This document shows, one piece after another, positions 1 to 14,860 of a stretch of DNA of 64,000 nucleotides. The stretch covers positions 16,980,330 through 17,044,329 of the forward strand of contig NC_058497.1 in the NCBI RefSeq assembly GCF_020382885.2, read 5' to 3'. Position 1 is the stretch's first letter. Every line of letters begins with the position of its first letter. Source of the stretch: Scatophagus argus (lineage: Eukaryota; Chordata; Actinopteri; Scatophagidae). Below the pieces are notes generated by a model. The model searched no databases, was not told where the DNA came from, and was given only the letters and a program-made list of their open reading frames with translations. The translations under genes and the position numbers were made by a program.

Positions 1-1622
1 TCGATATATTCTGATGCAATCCTAATCAGATATCTGAACCATCGCAAAGCATCTCAACTCTCAATCTAAACTCTTTCAAATGCACAAGGAACAACAGCTC
101 CACTTGGAATTGTTTTAATGCTTGTATCCACAGTCTTGTGCTTTTGGTTACCAACCAAAGCTCATGACCATTAAATGAGGGTTGGCATCCACATTGACAG
201 TTTGTCAATCTCACACCACATCTTACCTTGACTTGAAGAAGCCAGAAGATGTTTTTGTTTAGTTCAAAGTAATCCAGCATGAGACTTAGGAGAGCTGGCT
301 GCCATCCCAGATGCATCAGTTAACAACAAACACAGCAGCCTCACCTGGAATAAATATTTTTCCTATACAATTTCGTTACACACATGTTAACACATGTAAT
401 GAGTTGCGCCACAAATCCACAAGATGATATGAAAGAACTTGACATATTTAGGAGAGGTGTTTCAGAAAGGAGATGCTTAGGAGAGTGGACAGGAGTAAGG
501 AAAGGATTGATGGAAGAGGAGAGGAGACAGCTCAGACCAAAGTGCAGTAAATCAGAACATTTGAATAAGAAGTAAATATGCAGACAAACAAAGGTAACTG
601 TTTTTCAAAACAGTTACAAAAATGGCAACACAACAAATAATAGCATGGACTATATGCTTATAAATAGATCAACAAGATAAAAAGAAGTTCTCTTTTAAAA
701 CTCACCAACATGACCAGCTTCAAACACTTTGAAAGGCACTGATTTCTGCAGAGAGCACTGAGCCCATGCATCCTGTGCTTTGGACAAACTGGCACTCAGT
801 GAAGGTTGCATAACTTTGAGCCGACACGACACATCTCACCTTTTTTGGCTGAATTTTTACAATACGCTTAGGATCGTGATTGACAGGTTGGTAGAGCTGC
901 ACGACATTATTTACATAAGTAAATAAGGACATCCTGAGAAAGTACGGTGTTACCATGGCGACGGCAGAAGATTATTAGGACGCATTGGGCCAATATTTAA
1001 ACTGCTAGAGGCACAATTAGACAGGTGCTCTGTGCGTGGGTGCACATGACACACACACACATGCCCGTACAGTACCTCCACAGCTAATGTAAATGCATAT
1101 GCAAATACAAGTGCTTGCACAGTGGCTTCAAAGATTCGGCAATCTATTATAGACAAAGGCGCAACTTCAAAGCAAGGCTCTTGGCTGGGAAGATTACCCA
1201 ACACCCGAAGCACATTCTCATGTGACAACACTGACTTTTTACACGCATGGACCACATTAGGGGAACACATGGCGTTCGGCCCACAGCAAATCTCCAATCT
1301 ATCTTTTCCTCCATTAATGTGTTATGTCCTTTTCTTTGTGATACAGTAAAGAATGGATATTCATTATGTGCATCAAACTAGAGGACAAAACCTCCTCCCT
1401 TCATCCCTGACTCATAGATCAAAAAGACATGAGAAAGGGCAGGCAGAGATCAAATGTGCCTGTGAGAAATCCACCCATAGGACATCTCCGGAGCCTCCAC
1501 TGGCATACTTAACACACTTATCCAACAGCACAAACACATACTCGCATGCACAGACATGCACATTTAGCATGGCCGAGTGGTCGAAGATTAGCCTCGCAGA
1601 AGATGGCCTAAATCTCATGAGG
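1..1622. other. Non-coding flank at left edge
   Basis: No ORF here looks like protein. The stretch would hold the 3' UTR and downstream region of the IQ-motif gene if 1623-1679 is its last exon. A possible 40-base minus-strand exon lies at 706-745. Otherwise nothing recognised. Confidence 0.3.
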
Positions 1623-1679
1623 TCAGTTTTCAGTATGAGATCTTCGTCTGGAAGGCATCGACTGAGAATCGACCGAGCC
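1623..1679 (-). CDS. Candidate terminal exon of the unidentified gene
   Basis: After the acceptor at 1680 (cacagctgcag) the frame required by the preceding donor (phase 0) reads 18 codons, GSVDSQSMPSRRRSHTEN, then TGA at 1623-1625. The composition (Ser/Arg/Gln) suits the hydrophilic exon before it. The intron would be about 8.3 kb. A rival is 706-745, a 40-base stretch between an acceptor (ctctctgcag) and a donor (gtgagt), reading KSVPFKVFEAGHV in the same phase. I cannot tell which is used without transcript data. Confidence 0.3.
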   Translation of the reverse strand, partial: GSVDSQSMPSRRRSHTEN

Positions 1680-4600
1680 CTGCAGCTGTGAGCATGACCA
1701 AAAAGCAAACTCTGAGGAGATGATAACAAGATGCACTGCCTCACAAATCTCCTCTAACTTGTGTTGAACTATTTAACCTTAAAATTGTAGGAATAAAACA
1801 ACTCATGCATTTGATATTGTATTGCTTAATTCCAATTTACTAAGAAACAATTCTTGTGGGTCATTTATGACAACAAATACCCATCAAGTTTAGCTGAAAA
1901 TAAAAATACAAGACGAAGTATCAGCCTTCTTATTTAATACAATCCATTTGAAGACCTTAGGCACGCCTCAGAGACAGAAAAATAGAGAAACAGATCATAC
2001 AGATGCATATACATGGATAGATAGGGCCATAAACAGACAGAGGGAATTAGGAAATGCATGCATACCTGTAAGCCTGTAAGGACAACCATACTGTCAGAAA
2101 CAATGTCTCTTTAACTGGCCAGGGAGCACTGAACTCGAATAGTCCCTTTTATCAGACTCCTGCTTAAACTCTTTAATACACAGTTAGAGTAGTGATGATA
2201 AACTTGCCTCTCCATTACAAACTAATGAGACAATCAGCGGCTAGCTGTCACAGGGCGGACTTTATGATATCAGGGAGGAGCCTCTAGTTTAACAGTCATC
2301 GACCTCCTCATCACTCCTTTCTACTTAGCTTCCCTGTGATCGAAAGTGGACTCATCTGGTTTTAACTGCTGCATAATAAGTGGAAGAGAGATCATTAAAG
2401 AAAGCGGACAAATAACCTTAAATTGAGCTTCAAGCCGCACAGCACAGGTCTGTAAAAAAAAAAAAGAGAAAAAAGTGTGTTTTGTAGAAACGTCTCATTA
2501 GCTTTCTCTCTCTTTATGGACTGTGGTTATGTGACAAGCAAGGTGCCAATGATCGGATCAGTAGAGGATACCTTATGGACCTTGCTGCTCACCATGAGAA
2601 AGAACACGTTAGCACACAGCCTGGACTTAATTTTCATGCTGTCATCCGACCCCTGCACCACAGCCTTCTCTTACATATGTGTGCTTTTGATTTTACTCTG
2701 TAACACAGTAACCCATCTCCTCTCTGAGGACTGTTACCACTTTGTGGCTCCACTTCTCCCTCAGCCCCTCCTCACAACCACGTATACTGTACACGCAGCA
2801 GGAATGCTGTAGGAGGGGATTACAAAGCCTCTGATCTGGTTAATGGACAGTAATGGTAGATGGCTGATGAAGAGGGGAGGGGTGATGGCATGAGTCAAAC
2901 AGAAAGAAGGGGTATAAGGATAGAGAGGGTTCCTATCTGAGCCGGTCAGAAAGGCGATCAACCCTCAGATCTTCTTCTCCTTTCTGCTGCCACTGCGTCC
3001 TCTACTCTTGATGCTACTCCTTTCTCCTCCAGGGATCTCATTATGGAAAACTCACTGCCCTTGGGGACTTTGCCCATCTGTGTATGAGATGGGCAAAAGA
3101 GGGGGACAAGCCCTATGCGAAAGAGGAAGGGAGCAAGTGTGGGTTGAGAAAACAGGAGCCTGGAAGACACTGCGGAGGAAATAATGAGGAAGGGAAAACT
3201 GGAAGCTGCCTAGAAGAGAGTAGAGGGGATAACTGAAGTTTGCTGCAATAGAACAGCAGAGCACATAGCCTTAGGTACCAGATTGTTATTACTGCTGCAG
3301 ATGGTTGAGACGCCTCCACCAGAATGATGTTTCATTGTCGTCAGTGTGTGTGTATCTTTGTGTCACGTTCACGTCTGTATGAGGCCATATGTGATGCCTG
3401 CACGCAGCTATATGCTTGTTTAGTTTAAGTAATGTTGGCTAAACAGCATGTTTTCTTGATAAATAACCAATTAGAAGCTTGGGGTGCGAGGTCGGAAGGG
3501 TGTGGGGGTGTCAGGGTTGGGTGTGTGTGTGTGTGTGTGGTTGCAGTGAGCTACAGCATCCAATCAAATCCACATACACCAGCTGTAAACAATCGCGCCC
3601 AGTAAAATGCCGCACGCAGCCTGCTGTAAATCAAACCGCCAATCAAGTGATTCTGGATCCTGTGCGCACAAAAACAACAATAAATGCCATAAAGTAAGAA
3701 TACTGAAACAAGCTAAAATGCTCACGAAATGTTCACTCCATATACAGTCCATACATCTCCCCCCAGTGCCTTGATAAGGATCCATCTTGCCGTCTTGCTC
3801 TTTTTCGCTTGTCAGCTCTTCTCCATTTGTGTAACAGCTTTATTGATGTTTTGGAGGGCTCATAAGATGTTCTTAATGTGCCACTGAAGGGTGTTGGAGT
3901 GTTTATATGTGTGCACATGAACTGATGTGATGTGTGCATTAAAGTGTGGGCGTATCTTTGCAGGTCCAAACATATAATGATCAACATCAATTTTTTTTGG
4001 TGCAGTTTGGGCAGAGACAGTGAAGAAGAAGAAGACAGAGATGAAGACGAAGAAGAGAAAGAAGAGGAAGGAGAAGAAGAAGAAGAGAAAGAGGACTATG
4101 ACAGACATACCTGTGTGTAGAAATACAGTCAATCTCACACCCACACAAATGGAGGCTCTAATATGGAGTTGTTATCCTCATAATCACTCCAAAATCCCCC
4201 ACACCTTCCCTATGATTTTCCACCTCCTCCTTTCAGCTTTCCAGCCATTCATCATTCTCTTCCCCTCCTGAAGACATCAGCTCTCTCCTTTCCTTTTTCT
4301 TCCTCAACAAAGAGCCATGAAAAATCTCAAAAGATATCTTCCCAGTGGGCTTTGGCTATTTGTGAACTTCATAGTATAAGATTGTGTGCATGCTGGTGAC
4401 GTGCTGAGCATGACCAATTAAAGGAAGGATCAAACATATTAAGGTGGGAGGGTTGGGGTGTAATAACCAATGCTGTAATGGCTCACTTATACAGTATGCA
4501 TTTCTGCAGCACTAATTCCTTCACTCCAACATTCATAAACACCAATCCAGAGAGAAATCAATCACTGCTGTCACAATGTGGTTGTGCCTTGCTAAAGTCT

Positions 4601-7600
4601 CATCATCTCATTTGTGCATTTCTTATATACTGGAAATATTTCACATACACTATATGGACAAAAATATTGGGACTGGCCATTACACCAACAGGGACTTTAA
4701 AGAAGCTGCATTGTAGCTATAACAGCTTCCACTCTTCTGGGAAGGCTTTCCACAACATTTTGGAGTGTTTCTGAGGGAATTTTTGCTGATTTATGCAGTA
4801 GAGCATTTGTGAGGTCGGACACTGATGTCGGATGAAAAGGCCCTGACTCACAATCTCTGTTTCAGTTCATCCCAAAGGTGTTCGAAATTGATATAAAAAT
4901 ATAGTTGAGTGAGGATGTCGCACTCCCTCTGTGTGTGATGTAACCTGAGGTTCTCTGTTGTTTGGTTTTGTCAGTCCCTCTCTGTCCTCCAATGTCCTTT
5001 TTTTCAACAAGGCAGCCCGATATACTACAGCTAAAAGGTGTGCTAAAATAGAGTTCTGAAAACAGACAAAGCAAGAAAACTGAACCAAAAGCATAACCTC
5101 CTTGACAGAAGTAAATCCACTAAAAGGCACAGGCATTTTCTCTTAATTATCCCAATTTTTCTTAATTAAGCATTTGCAGCCGAGTCAAATAAAGTCCTTG
5201 GCCGCTGTTTGGAAATGCATGGTATAGAATGAATGTGTGTTTACACCTTTGGTATGTGTGAGTCCATGCCTGTGTGTGTACTTGAATTAAATATGCCTCT
5301 CGGAGTTTATATTTTGCCCAAGCAATCTAATTTTCTTCACTAACGGATACAAATGTGAGAGTCACCGTTTCTCAGGAAGCCAGCTGAGCCTGTGCCTGTT
5401 TTGACAGTAAATAAGCTAATAGGCAAATGTCACGGCTATTAAATGAGTTAAGCCCGATCGATGTCAACTCCAGGGCAGAGGTATATAAATTTATTTCAAA
5501 CGAGACACCAACTGACACCAATAAAACAAGTAATCTGTTAGCATCTGTCTGCAGGAACGGGGGAACTGGTGTGTGTTTGTGAGTGAGAATGCGTGTGTGT
5601 GTGTGCGTGCATCAAGAGACAGTGGGAGGGAAAGCGAGGGATGACATAGAGTGAGGGTGGGTGGAAAAAGGATTAAGGGGGGGGTATAGGTGGAGGCACG
5701 AATGAAGTCGTCACTTTGCTTTGTGAGATTCTTGGCGGTGAGAGATGAGAGAATGATCTCCCACGCAGGCTGCAGGAATGCTTACGCTAACGCTTTCCCT
5801 CAGCCTGGGCCCCAGGAAAGGAGGGGGAAAAAGTGCAAACATGTCGCAGAGATAGGAACAGATCAATGCGCACAAACGCTGCTAGCAAACAAACACGGTC
5901 ACTGACACACAAACTTGTATTAGCGCAGCCCATGCATAGATGATGCCATGCATATTTTTTTTTCCTAAATCTATATTTCACCCTCAATTCTCTCTTCTGC
6001 TGACAGGCCTTCTCTTCCCTTAACTATCCATCACTGAAATCATTTCATTAGTGATTAGGCAGTCCAGCAGCAGTATTGGTTTCTCTGTAATGACAGGCAC
6101 AGCATTGAAGCATTTCATTTTCATTCTCCTCTCAACACTTTCTCTTTGATCGGGGTTTGTGTCTATGAGGAAAACTCACCGAACTATCCCAGAGTGTCAC
6201 ACTTGGCTGTGAATCACGGGGATCCGCTCGAGAAACAAAATCAGCACGTAAAGATGCTCACATGCAAATGCGCCCATACACTCCTCAGAACACATTAACA
6301 TCACACTACAAAAGAGCACAGTTTCAATGGTAAGCAGCCTAATGATAATCTACGTTTATGCTAATCAAAAGCACCACTGAACACCTTTCAGATCCTTAGA
6401 CTTTATTAGACTTCGTAAGCCTCAGATCTCTTCTGTGTTCGAGACTTCATCTGTACTCAAGACTGCAGCCAATCACTTATTAGGTATCTTTTTCAATTTC
6501 ACTAAGATAAGTGGACATTCAGAATGTTAATTAGAACAAGATACAACAATGTGGCAATTGGTAAGTTTTAGAGATGCTGATGGGTGGGTTTTGATACCTT
6601 TAGATTGGACAGAGTCTGAACCATTTTCCATTTCTGGTCTTTATTCTAACTGCTTTCTGGCTGTAGCTTCATAGGACAAGGACACACATGAAATTGTGCA
6701 TTTGTATCTCCCAAATATGCCTAAATATTTCTTTAATTAAGAGTTTGTCCATATCACTTGATGGCCATGTCTGAGTGGATTTTATATTGTTAGCAATCAT
6801 CACTTTCCCAGGTGTTGTGTCTCACATATTGTTCATGTAGTCTTTATTTTGGGACAACGCCTCACTCAACACCTTACGTAATCATCTAAACAGCAGCCTC
6901 CGCAGGTCAGCCAACACATAGCAGCAGCAACAGCAGTGTGTTCAGAACATTCAGGCCTATTGATTTACTATCAGGCATGACCAGAGCAGGACATGTAGGG
7001 CCTGGTCGCCACGTGTATAAATAATGCATTTGGCTCAAAGGTTACAGCATGATCCCACCATTGCTGTGTAATATACACTATATAGGTAGCATGTATGTAC
7101 ACACATGCACATGCAGGCACATACATGTTTGAAACTTTGACACTATATAGACAAACGTATTGGGGCAGCTGACCATTATACTAACAGGGATTTTAATGAC
7201 ATTGCATTCTAAACCCATACACAGCTTTGTAGATATTACAGCTTCCACTCTTCTAGGAAGGCGTTCCACACGATTCTGGAGTGTTTCTGTGGGAATTTTT
7301 GCCCATTCATGCAGAAGAGCATTTCTGAGTTCAGACACTGATGTTGGATGAAAAGGCCTGACTCACAATCTCTGTTCCAGTTCATCCCAAAGGTGTTCAT
7401 TGGGATTGAGGTCAGGGCTCTGTGTGGGCCAGTCAAGTTCTTCCACATCAAAGTCACCCAACCTTGTCTTTATGGACTTTGCTTTGTGCACTGGGGAACA
7501 GTCATGCTGGAAACTGTTGCAACAAAGTTAGAAGCATAGCATTGTCCAAAAGGTATTGGTATGCATTAAGAGTTCCCTTCACTGAAAGTAAGGGGCTGAG

Positions 7601-10600
7601 CCCAAACCCTATCCCGATGCTTTTGTCTATATGGTGTAGGCAAGACAAAAAGATGCAAGAGACAACTTGACATGAAGTCAAAGAGTTGAATTCTGGGAGG
7701 TGGGAGAGCGTGGATTATGGATATTTTGCAATGTTAGAGCAGATGATGGAAGAAAACCTCAGTGTGTGTTGCACTGTGTCTTATACTGTATATGCCAGTG
7801 AGTGTGAGTATTTGTGTGCATCTGTGTGGTGTTCAGTATCAGAGTACTATGAAATATGCATGAAGTATGTTTGAACCACCCACCCCCACAACACCACCAC
7901 CTCCACCTCCAGCATCTTTCCCCTTCTGGCTGGTAGCAAGGTCCTTCAGGCCCACACAAGCTCAGATGAACAATCCCCCCCAAACACACACACACACACA
8001 TATCTCTATATAATGTGGCACCCTGGCCTTACACTGATGAATGTCTGTCCTTCAGAGAGCACAACAGCCACAGGAGAGTGATACAGTGTGAACGAGGACA
8101 GACGATGAGAGCTGGAGAAAAGGCTGCGTAAGAAAAAAAAACACTGAGAGGCAGGAGAGTCTCGTGGGCAGAGGTGGAGGCGAGAGGAGTGACGCAATGG
8201 GGCAGAGAAGGTAAAAGAGCTGGACTGAAATGGAATATAAGCTACTCTGGCAACTAGGAGGAATGTGCTAGGATGAATGTTTTTCGAACTTGTATGGGTA
8301 GATTTTAAATGTATTTTGTTTCTATTTATGTCATTTTTGAGGATCAGGGACAATGTACTACTACTACTACTACTACTACTATCATATACCTTCCTAACCA
8401 GAGATATGTACCATTGCATAACACGCAAAGGAATACTGCAGCCACTCATATTAACTTCTTCTAAATAATCTGTGTGTTGATGAGTGGTGGAAGAAATTTC
8501 AGATCATTAGCTAAAGTAAAAGTTGCAATATGACTTGACAAAGAGTAAAAAAAAAAAAAAGAGTAAAAGTACATCGAAAGTTTAAAAAAATACTAGCTGC
8601 ATTACTATTACTATAATTCATTATAAGCTCTTTTTAAACATGGTACAGAATGTTGAAAACCTATAACATCAAATGCATTGTTTGAAAAACTTGGTTTGTC
8701 CATTAACAAGTAATTAATGCTATCAGATAAATTTCCCCTATGAAATGTAATGGAGAAGCAGTGTAAAGCAGCAAGAGAAGGTAGAAATCACCTTTATACT
8801 TGATAACAGTAAATGCTCATGTTGAGTAAATGTACTCAGTTGCATATTATAATACATGACTCTATATTCCCAATAAAGGTTGAAAAAAAAGTAAGAAGAA
8901 AAAACATAAAGGAGAAGAGGGGGATTTTTTGTCCCACTTGTCTTGGTGTTTAAGTTACAGCAACTTTCTAATTAGGGAGACATTTGCTGCTGTGCTAATG
9001 AACAACAAACTCTTTCAAGCAGAACAAACAACCTAAAAACAAAGCGCACACACACGCACACACACACACACCAGGAAACCGGCCCATCTGTTTGCTGAGG
9101 AAATCTTGCTTTCCTCTAGCACTGCTTAAACAGAGAGTGGGGGGGGGGGGAGCATCCCACACACACTCGCTGTGCTCACTGTGAGTATGCAGACATGACA
9201 TCATATTTTTCTGTGCCGAGTCTCTGTAAAGAGCGTGGGCGGGCGTGCGCTGGTAGCTTGTGCGTCTCATGATTACTACACCCCAAGCGCCAACATGGAC
9301 TGAGGAACCAGCAGGACAAACCGTGTATGTGTGTGTTCATTTGTGCCTGCGTGTCCTCGTCTGTCACTTAAAACTTGAACCGATCTAAAGGCATCTTTTT
9401 CTCATCTCCGCATTCATCTCCTTTTCTCTGTTTTTTTCTTCCACGCCACAACTTTGTTTATTTCTCCCTCCTCCTCCTCTTGCTTTTTATCTGCTGCTCG
9501 TACAGTCATTTTGTTTTCTCTGGCTTTTTGTTTGGCTGTCATGCCCTGTGAGCACTGTTTAATTCTCTCTCCCGTGCACCCTGGGGAGAAGAAACGGGTG
9601 AGGAGGTGGGTGGGTGGGTGAGACGCGGGAGGACAAGGGCAGAGGCACTTCATTAATCAATCAACCAGCTTTGAAAATTTGCCTAATTAATGGCTAATTA
9701 CAGATCTGGGCACAGTGCCAGCTGGCATCCCATCCACCTCCACCAATACCGACCCCCGCAGTCCCCCAGATGACACCAGAGGTAAACACACCTCCCCTGT
9801 TCCCTCCTTTTCTCTCCTCTTTATTAGTCTATCCATTCATGCATCCACTCGCCTCTCGCTCTTTTTTCATCCTGAACAGAAACAGCAGATCACAGCTGAT
9901 AACTCAGACTATACAGGCAGATAACTTAGAGATGTTTTGGCCTCTCGCCACCTGCCTCACCATATGCACATTTGTTTTCTTTATGTGGGCTTACCGGAGA
10001 AATATCGTTGGTCATCACAGGGTCCTGGAGGCTCTCAGAAGGCTCCGTCTCACTCTGATGATGGCTGGTACGGTTCTTGTCTTGTCCCTGCCAGCTCCCC
10101 CTGCGGGACGTGCTTGCACGCCAGGCCCGCTGGATCCTATACAGAGCATGTTCATCAGTGTCATCTATCTTATAACCTGAGCTGAACAGAGGCGAAGGAG
10201 GAGCCAGTGTTGAGGGGCCCAGAGTTTTAATAAGTATAAACTTATATAACATTGTAGACAATGTTATATGACTGTTACCTGTTGAGTATTTGCAAGACTT
10301 GTACAGACATGAAACTGTTCAAATGTTGAGTCACTGAATTGAATACACTTTCTGGGTCAAATTTAGATAAATTCAGTAACCTTGGTGCAAGAATAGCTCA
10401 CAACTGCACTGATTTGCAGCTGCCCTTGACTGGTACTGCAGTAGATCCACCTGTCACACCAAACTGACAGAAAAAAAACTATGCCTTACATGTGAAGTTC
10501 AATAGTCAATAATTCATTTTTTTAATGGCTATAACATAAACACATTAAACTATCAAGTAGAGCCTGATGATAAACACTGAAGAAACAGGGTGATGATGGA

Positions 10601-13600
10601 TTGCTAAATGATGTCACAGCCGGCCATATCTCATTTTTCTCTCGCAACTTTTGGTCATTTTTCATTCTTGTCAAATGTCTTTTTCCTCAGTATTTTTTCT
10701 AGTCATTATTATTTTTCTCCTACACTTTTTCGAACCCTCCTCACCTATCTCGCCCCTGCTCTCAAGCTCCACAGATCGCTCCAGCTCGTCCACTCTCTTT
10801 CATCCTTGCAGTAACCCCACCACCAGGGACCAGGATGGAGTGTTCGATCAATTACCCATTGGAGAAACACATTCACCTCCAGTGGAGCAGAGAGACAGCT
10901 GAGCCAAATGGAACAAACTGAATTAAGCCATAAGTCCTAGCTCCAAAATAACCCCCCCCCCCCCCCCCCCCCCACAACCCCCATCCCCCGTTCCACTACC
11001 ATTTGTTTTTCAATCCATGTCACCTTTCTGCACCCCAATCATGTTAACTCTACGTAGAAACATTGCTTTTCTCTTCTCTGTCCTCGACTTTCAAGGAAGT
11101 GAAAGCCTGAGGTGAGAGTTGTCCTTCCCTGTTATACCTATAAAAGTGTGGACTCATTTTTAAGTAGAATGGTATTAGATGGCAGTCTATAACGGTTCAC
11201 ACATTCAGAAGTGCACTTTGGCCCCTGCTCCAAAACCCAATCGGAGGCAAGACTGAACTGAAGCCACAAATTGAATCACAAAATTGATCTCTCTTGCATA
11301 ACAAACATTGTGGACCTTTAAGATCAGATGCAACTTGGGTGACAACGTGAAACTGATTAAAAATGTAGAAAGGAAACATAATTGGGGAGGAAAAAAACAA
11401 TCACACATATGGACAAAAATAAAAGCCACAGGTGATACTCACACAATAGCCTTGATTTCCAGGTACTGTTGCTGTTCACGACGATGGGGACTGTTGTCAT
11501 CCTCTTCTTCACTCCTACAAGGACGGCTTCTGTCATAATAAACAGGAAAAGACAGAATTATGACAGAAATGGGAGATCAGAAACAACTAAACACGGCACA
11601 CACTGTGTGAAGCTCCACTTGCCATGCGGGTAAGAGGATGTTCAAGAGCAATGATTTGATTCCAGTGGGCAAGGCTGCATCTCGTTCATGAGGTCCTGGA
11701 GGCATCGTGGCTTTAATTCTGTCCTACACACAATTTCATACCCCAGTGGGAGTGTTTCAGTGCCTGATTTTGTTAACCCTCTGAGATTTTGTTGGACATT
11801 TTTGATATGATGCACGATCAGGAGTCACAGAGTGTTTTATTTTGAAAACTGACTAGATATGTTGGATATCTCATACTTCCTGCCAGACTCAATCTCTTCT
11901 GTGCAGCTTGACACAGTTTCTGTAAAAAAAAAATAGTCTAGTCGCATATTTTAAGCAGAGCAGAGCAGAGAGGAGACGCGCCCCCCCACTCTGGGACGAC
12001 TGTCTGGTGGGATTACAAGTATTATCTAGATTGCCTACAATCAGCTCTGATGACTGCATCGCACTCAGAACGCCAAGCAGTTGTGCCTGATAGAAAAGCC
12101 TTATTATGACAGAATTAAGGCTCTTGCATGATAGAAAGAGGCCTCTACATTACAGTATACTGTCCTCATTGTAGATTGACTGGTGTCCATGAAACATGAA
12201 GATTTTTCCATGTAAAAGTGGGGACACTATGGTGTCCAGTCTTACCTCTCCATCTTGGGAACTGCTTGACCTCCACTGTGGTTGCAGTAGCGATGATACC
12301 TCTTCACTTCTTCCTGCACAGAGAAAAGCACCAATATGTCAACAAGGTTTAAAATCTGTATGCCAAGAATATGACACCAGAGGAGCTGTGCCTGGATAAT
12401 ATAATAATAAATCTGCAGCATTTCCTTTATGTGTAATTGCCACCCACACATTCTGGCATAGCTGCATAACTAAGGCAAAATGGAAAGAAAATGCTCTTTT
12501 TATGATTTCTTTCTGTTATCTGTTTATTAACCTTACGAGTGGCAGCTTCTCTGGGTCTGTTAATGCTGGCCTAAATAATCGCCAACACATACATACATAA
12601 ACAACAGGGTGTATGCATGGGTTATTGCTAATGTATAACAGCATGTGTGTGCTCTGCAGGTGCCAAAAAAGCCTCCTGGCCTGCAGGCGGCTGCAGGTGG
12701 CAGCAGGCCAGGAGGTGAGGCCGATCTCGTGCAGCTCTGGGGCTACTGCTATAAAACTCAATGGGACCAGACAGATGGATGTGCTCCCAAAGCAGCAAAG
12801 CTGCTCCACTCCATCTCTTGTGTTCACTCATCTCTCTGTTAGCCAGCGGGGTGCAAGCTGTGAGTATTTGTTCATGTTCGTGTTCATGTGCTTGTGTCTA
12901 CATCAAGAGTATAAGGATACATTCGGCTCACATATCTTTATGATGCACGATTGAATGACTATCATATGAGTAATAAGAGGGTGGCACAGTGGTGCAGTAG
13001 TTAGCACTGTCGCCTCATAGCAAGAGGGTTCCAGGTTCGAATCCCGGTCTGGGCCTTTCTGAGTGGAGTTTGCATGTTCTCCCTGTGCCTGCATGGGTTT
13101 TCTCCAGGTTCTCCGGCTTCCTCCCACAATACCAAAAACATGCAAATTAGGTTAACTGGCTACTCTACATTGCCCCTAGGTGTGAGTGTGTGGTTATCTG
13201 TTTTTGTGTGTCGACCCTGCAATTGACTGGCGACCAGTCCAGGGTGAACCCTGCCTCTCGTCCTTAGTTAGCTGAGATAGGCTCCAGCCCCCCCGCGACC
13301 CTGACTGATAAGCGGTATAGAAAATGGATGGATGGATGGATGAGTAATAAAAAAGATGATCCTTGCAGTGGTAAACCCAAAAGGAATTCATCCAACTCGG
13401 CATTTGCCCTCGGCTCTAAGGAGTGTATCAGCATCTTTAAGTCCAACATTTTAGTTTTATGACCTTTACGGCTTTATTCGTTTGGCTAAAGCAGCTGTAA
13501 AGAAAAAGCTTTGATCAACCCGCCCAGTACCAAACAGCAGTCAGTCAGTGAACATAGTGGAGCATTAAGAGATAGAGAGCCAGATATTTCTGTCAGGATT

Positions 13601-14626
13601 TGGTGAGGTAATGTAAATTTGGGTACATGTATTGCAGACACTGTGTACTGTTGCTGTATTACTTCAGCAGTTCTGAATGTTCTTTGCCTTTCGTCTCAGT
13701 GAAGGCAGTAGGGATTTAGTGTTCAGGATGCGAGGCAATAGGACAGTAAGGGTTTAATATAACTTTATCATCAAGTGTTGTGTTGTATTAACTGCAGATT
13801 CCACCATGATGCTCGTGCTAAAATAAAAATCACCGACAAATGATATGAGTGAGGTGGGTTTAATCTGTTAGTGAGAATAGAATGATGCGTTATTAAAACT
13901 CATTGTTAAACACAAATGTTTTCTGTGCTGAAATATACAGACGGGAGTGCTAAAATGACAGAATCATCTCATTTAAAGCCACAATATTGCATTTTATGAC
14001 ATGATATTATAATAACCAATTCTCTACTTACATTACCGATTGAACATTAAGAGCATCAGTGCTGTGTGTTAATACATGTTTCACATATACATAAATAACA
14101 TATGTTTCTCATAATTTTATACTGTTTAGCTATCATTGTTGACTTTTGTTTTTTTTAACAGCTCCTATATCTTATGTGTTTACACCAATAGAATGTATTA
14201 CAGTTATATGAGACCAATAGAAATTACCAAGGGAGCAACACATTTGCAGCTGATGAGAGGAGAAACACAATACTTTCAGCATATGGGGTACATGACAGTC
14301 TGAAATCAATAGCTGAAAACAGGGAAATTAACAGAACTAATCCTCTTCTGCTGTGCGTGTTAAGAGCTTCAATGCATTATTTTCAATATGAAAATAAGGG
14401 CAATCAATAGACTGAGAGGGTGGAGAAGGTGAAGGCGCACAATAATAAACATTATGTCACTGAAAAATGAGAGAAGGAAGGAAAAGAGGAAGGGAGGGGA
14501 GAAGAAAACAACAACACATAGCAGAAAGTCTGCTGCCCTTTAATTTATGAGTTATTAAAATCATAATTTCTCAGAGTCCCAGTTCTATCACAGAGATCGA
14601 TGGCAAGCATGGCTGAATGTCCACAC

Positions 14627-14679
<53 letters not shown>

Positions 14680-14804
14680 TAAAAGCCTATCCTCTGGAGT
14701 GTGTGAGAAGCTGCTTGTGCCCTTCAGACTAGTGTGGTCTGTTAGTGAGATAAACTCCCACACAGATCCAAGCATGTGAACACACACCTGAGTGCACATG
14801 TACT

Positions 14805-14860
<56 letters not shown>

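Larger units (their letters stand above)
1680..9994. other. Large intron of the IQ-motif gene
   Basis: An intron of about 8.3 kb on the proposed model. It contains two Tc1 relics (about 4648-4880 and 7141-7636), a polypurine GAA-rich tract (4019-4097), short GT/CA runs (about 3518-3538, 5597-5608, 7985-8000) and a (TAC)n run near 8359-8380. Two blocks (about 5160-5520 and 9640-9730) are less repetitive and TAAT-rich and look like candidate conserved non-coding elements. No coding exon was supported. Confidence 0.4.

Noticed and set aside
706-745. Forty-base minus-strand exon (KSVPFKVFEAGHV)
   Set aside because: Splice sites and phase are acceptable, but it is short, lies beyond a candidate stop-containing exon, and has no family match. 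Kept only as a rival terminal exon.
1568-1680. tRNA-like A box (tggccgagtgg) near 1573
   Set aside because: It matches Leu/Ser tRNA A boxes, but no proper B box or cloverleaf pairing follows. The region fits a possible exon on the other strand better.
4020-4271. Lys/Glu-rich ORFs
   Set aside because: A translation of a polypurine tract with no gene context.
8006-8449. 147-codon minus-strand ORF
   Set aside because: Includes a (TAC)n run read as poly-Ser. No splice or start context, no protein-like features.
14626-14853. ORF of Cys-Val repeats
   Set aside because: A translation of CA microsatellites.
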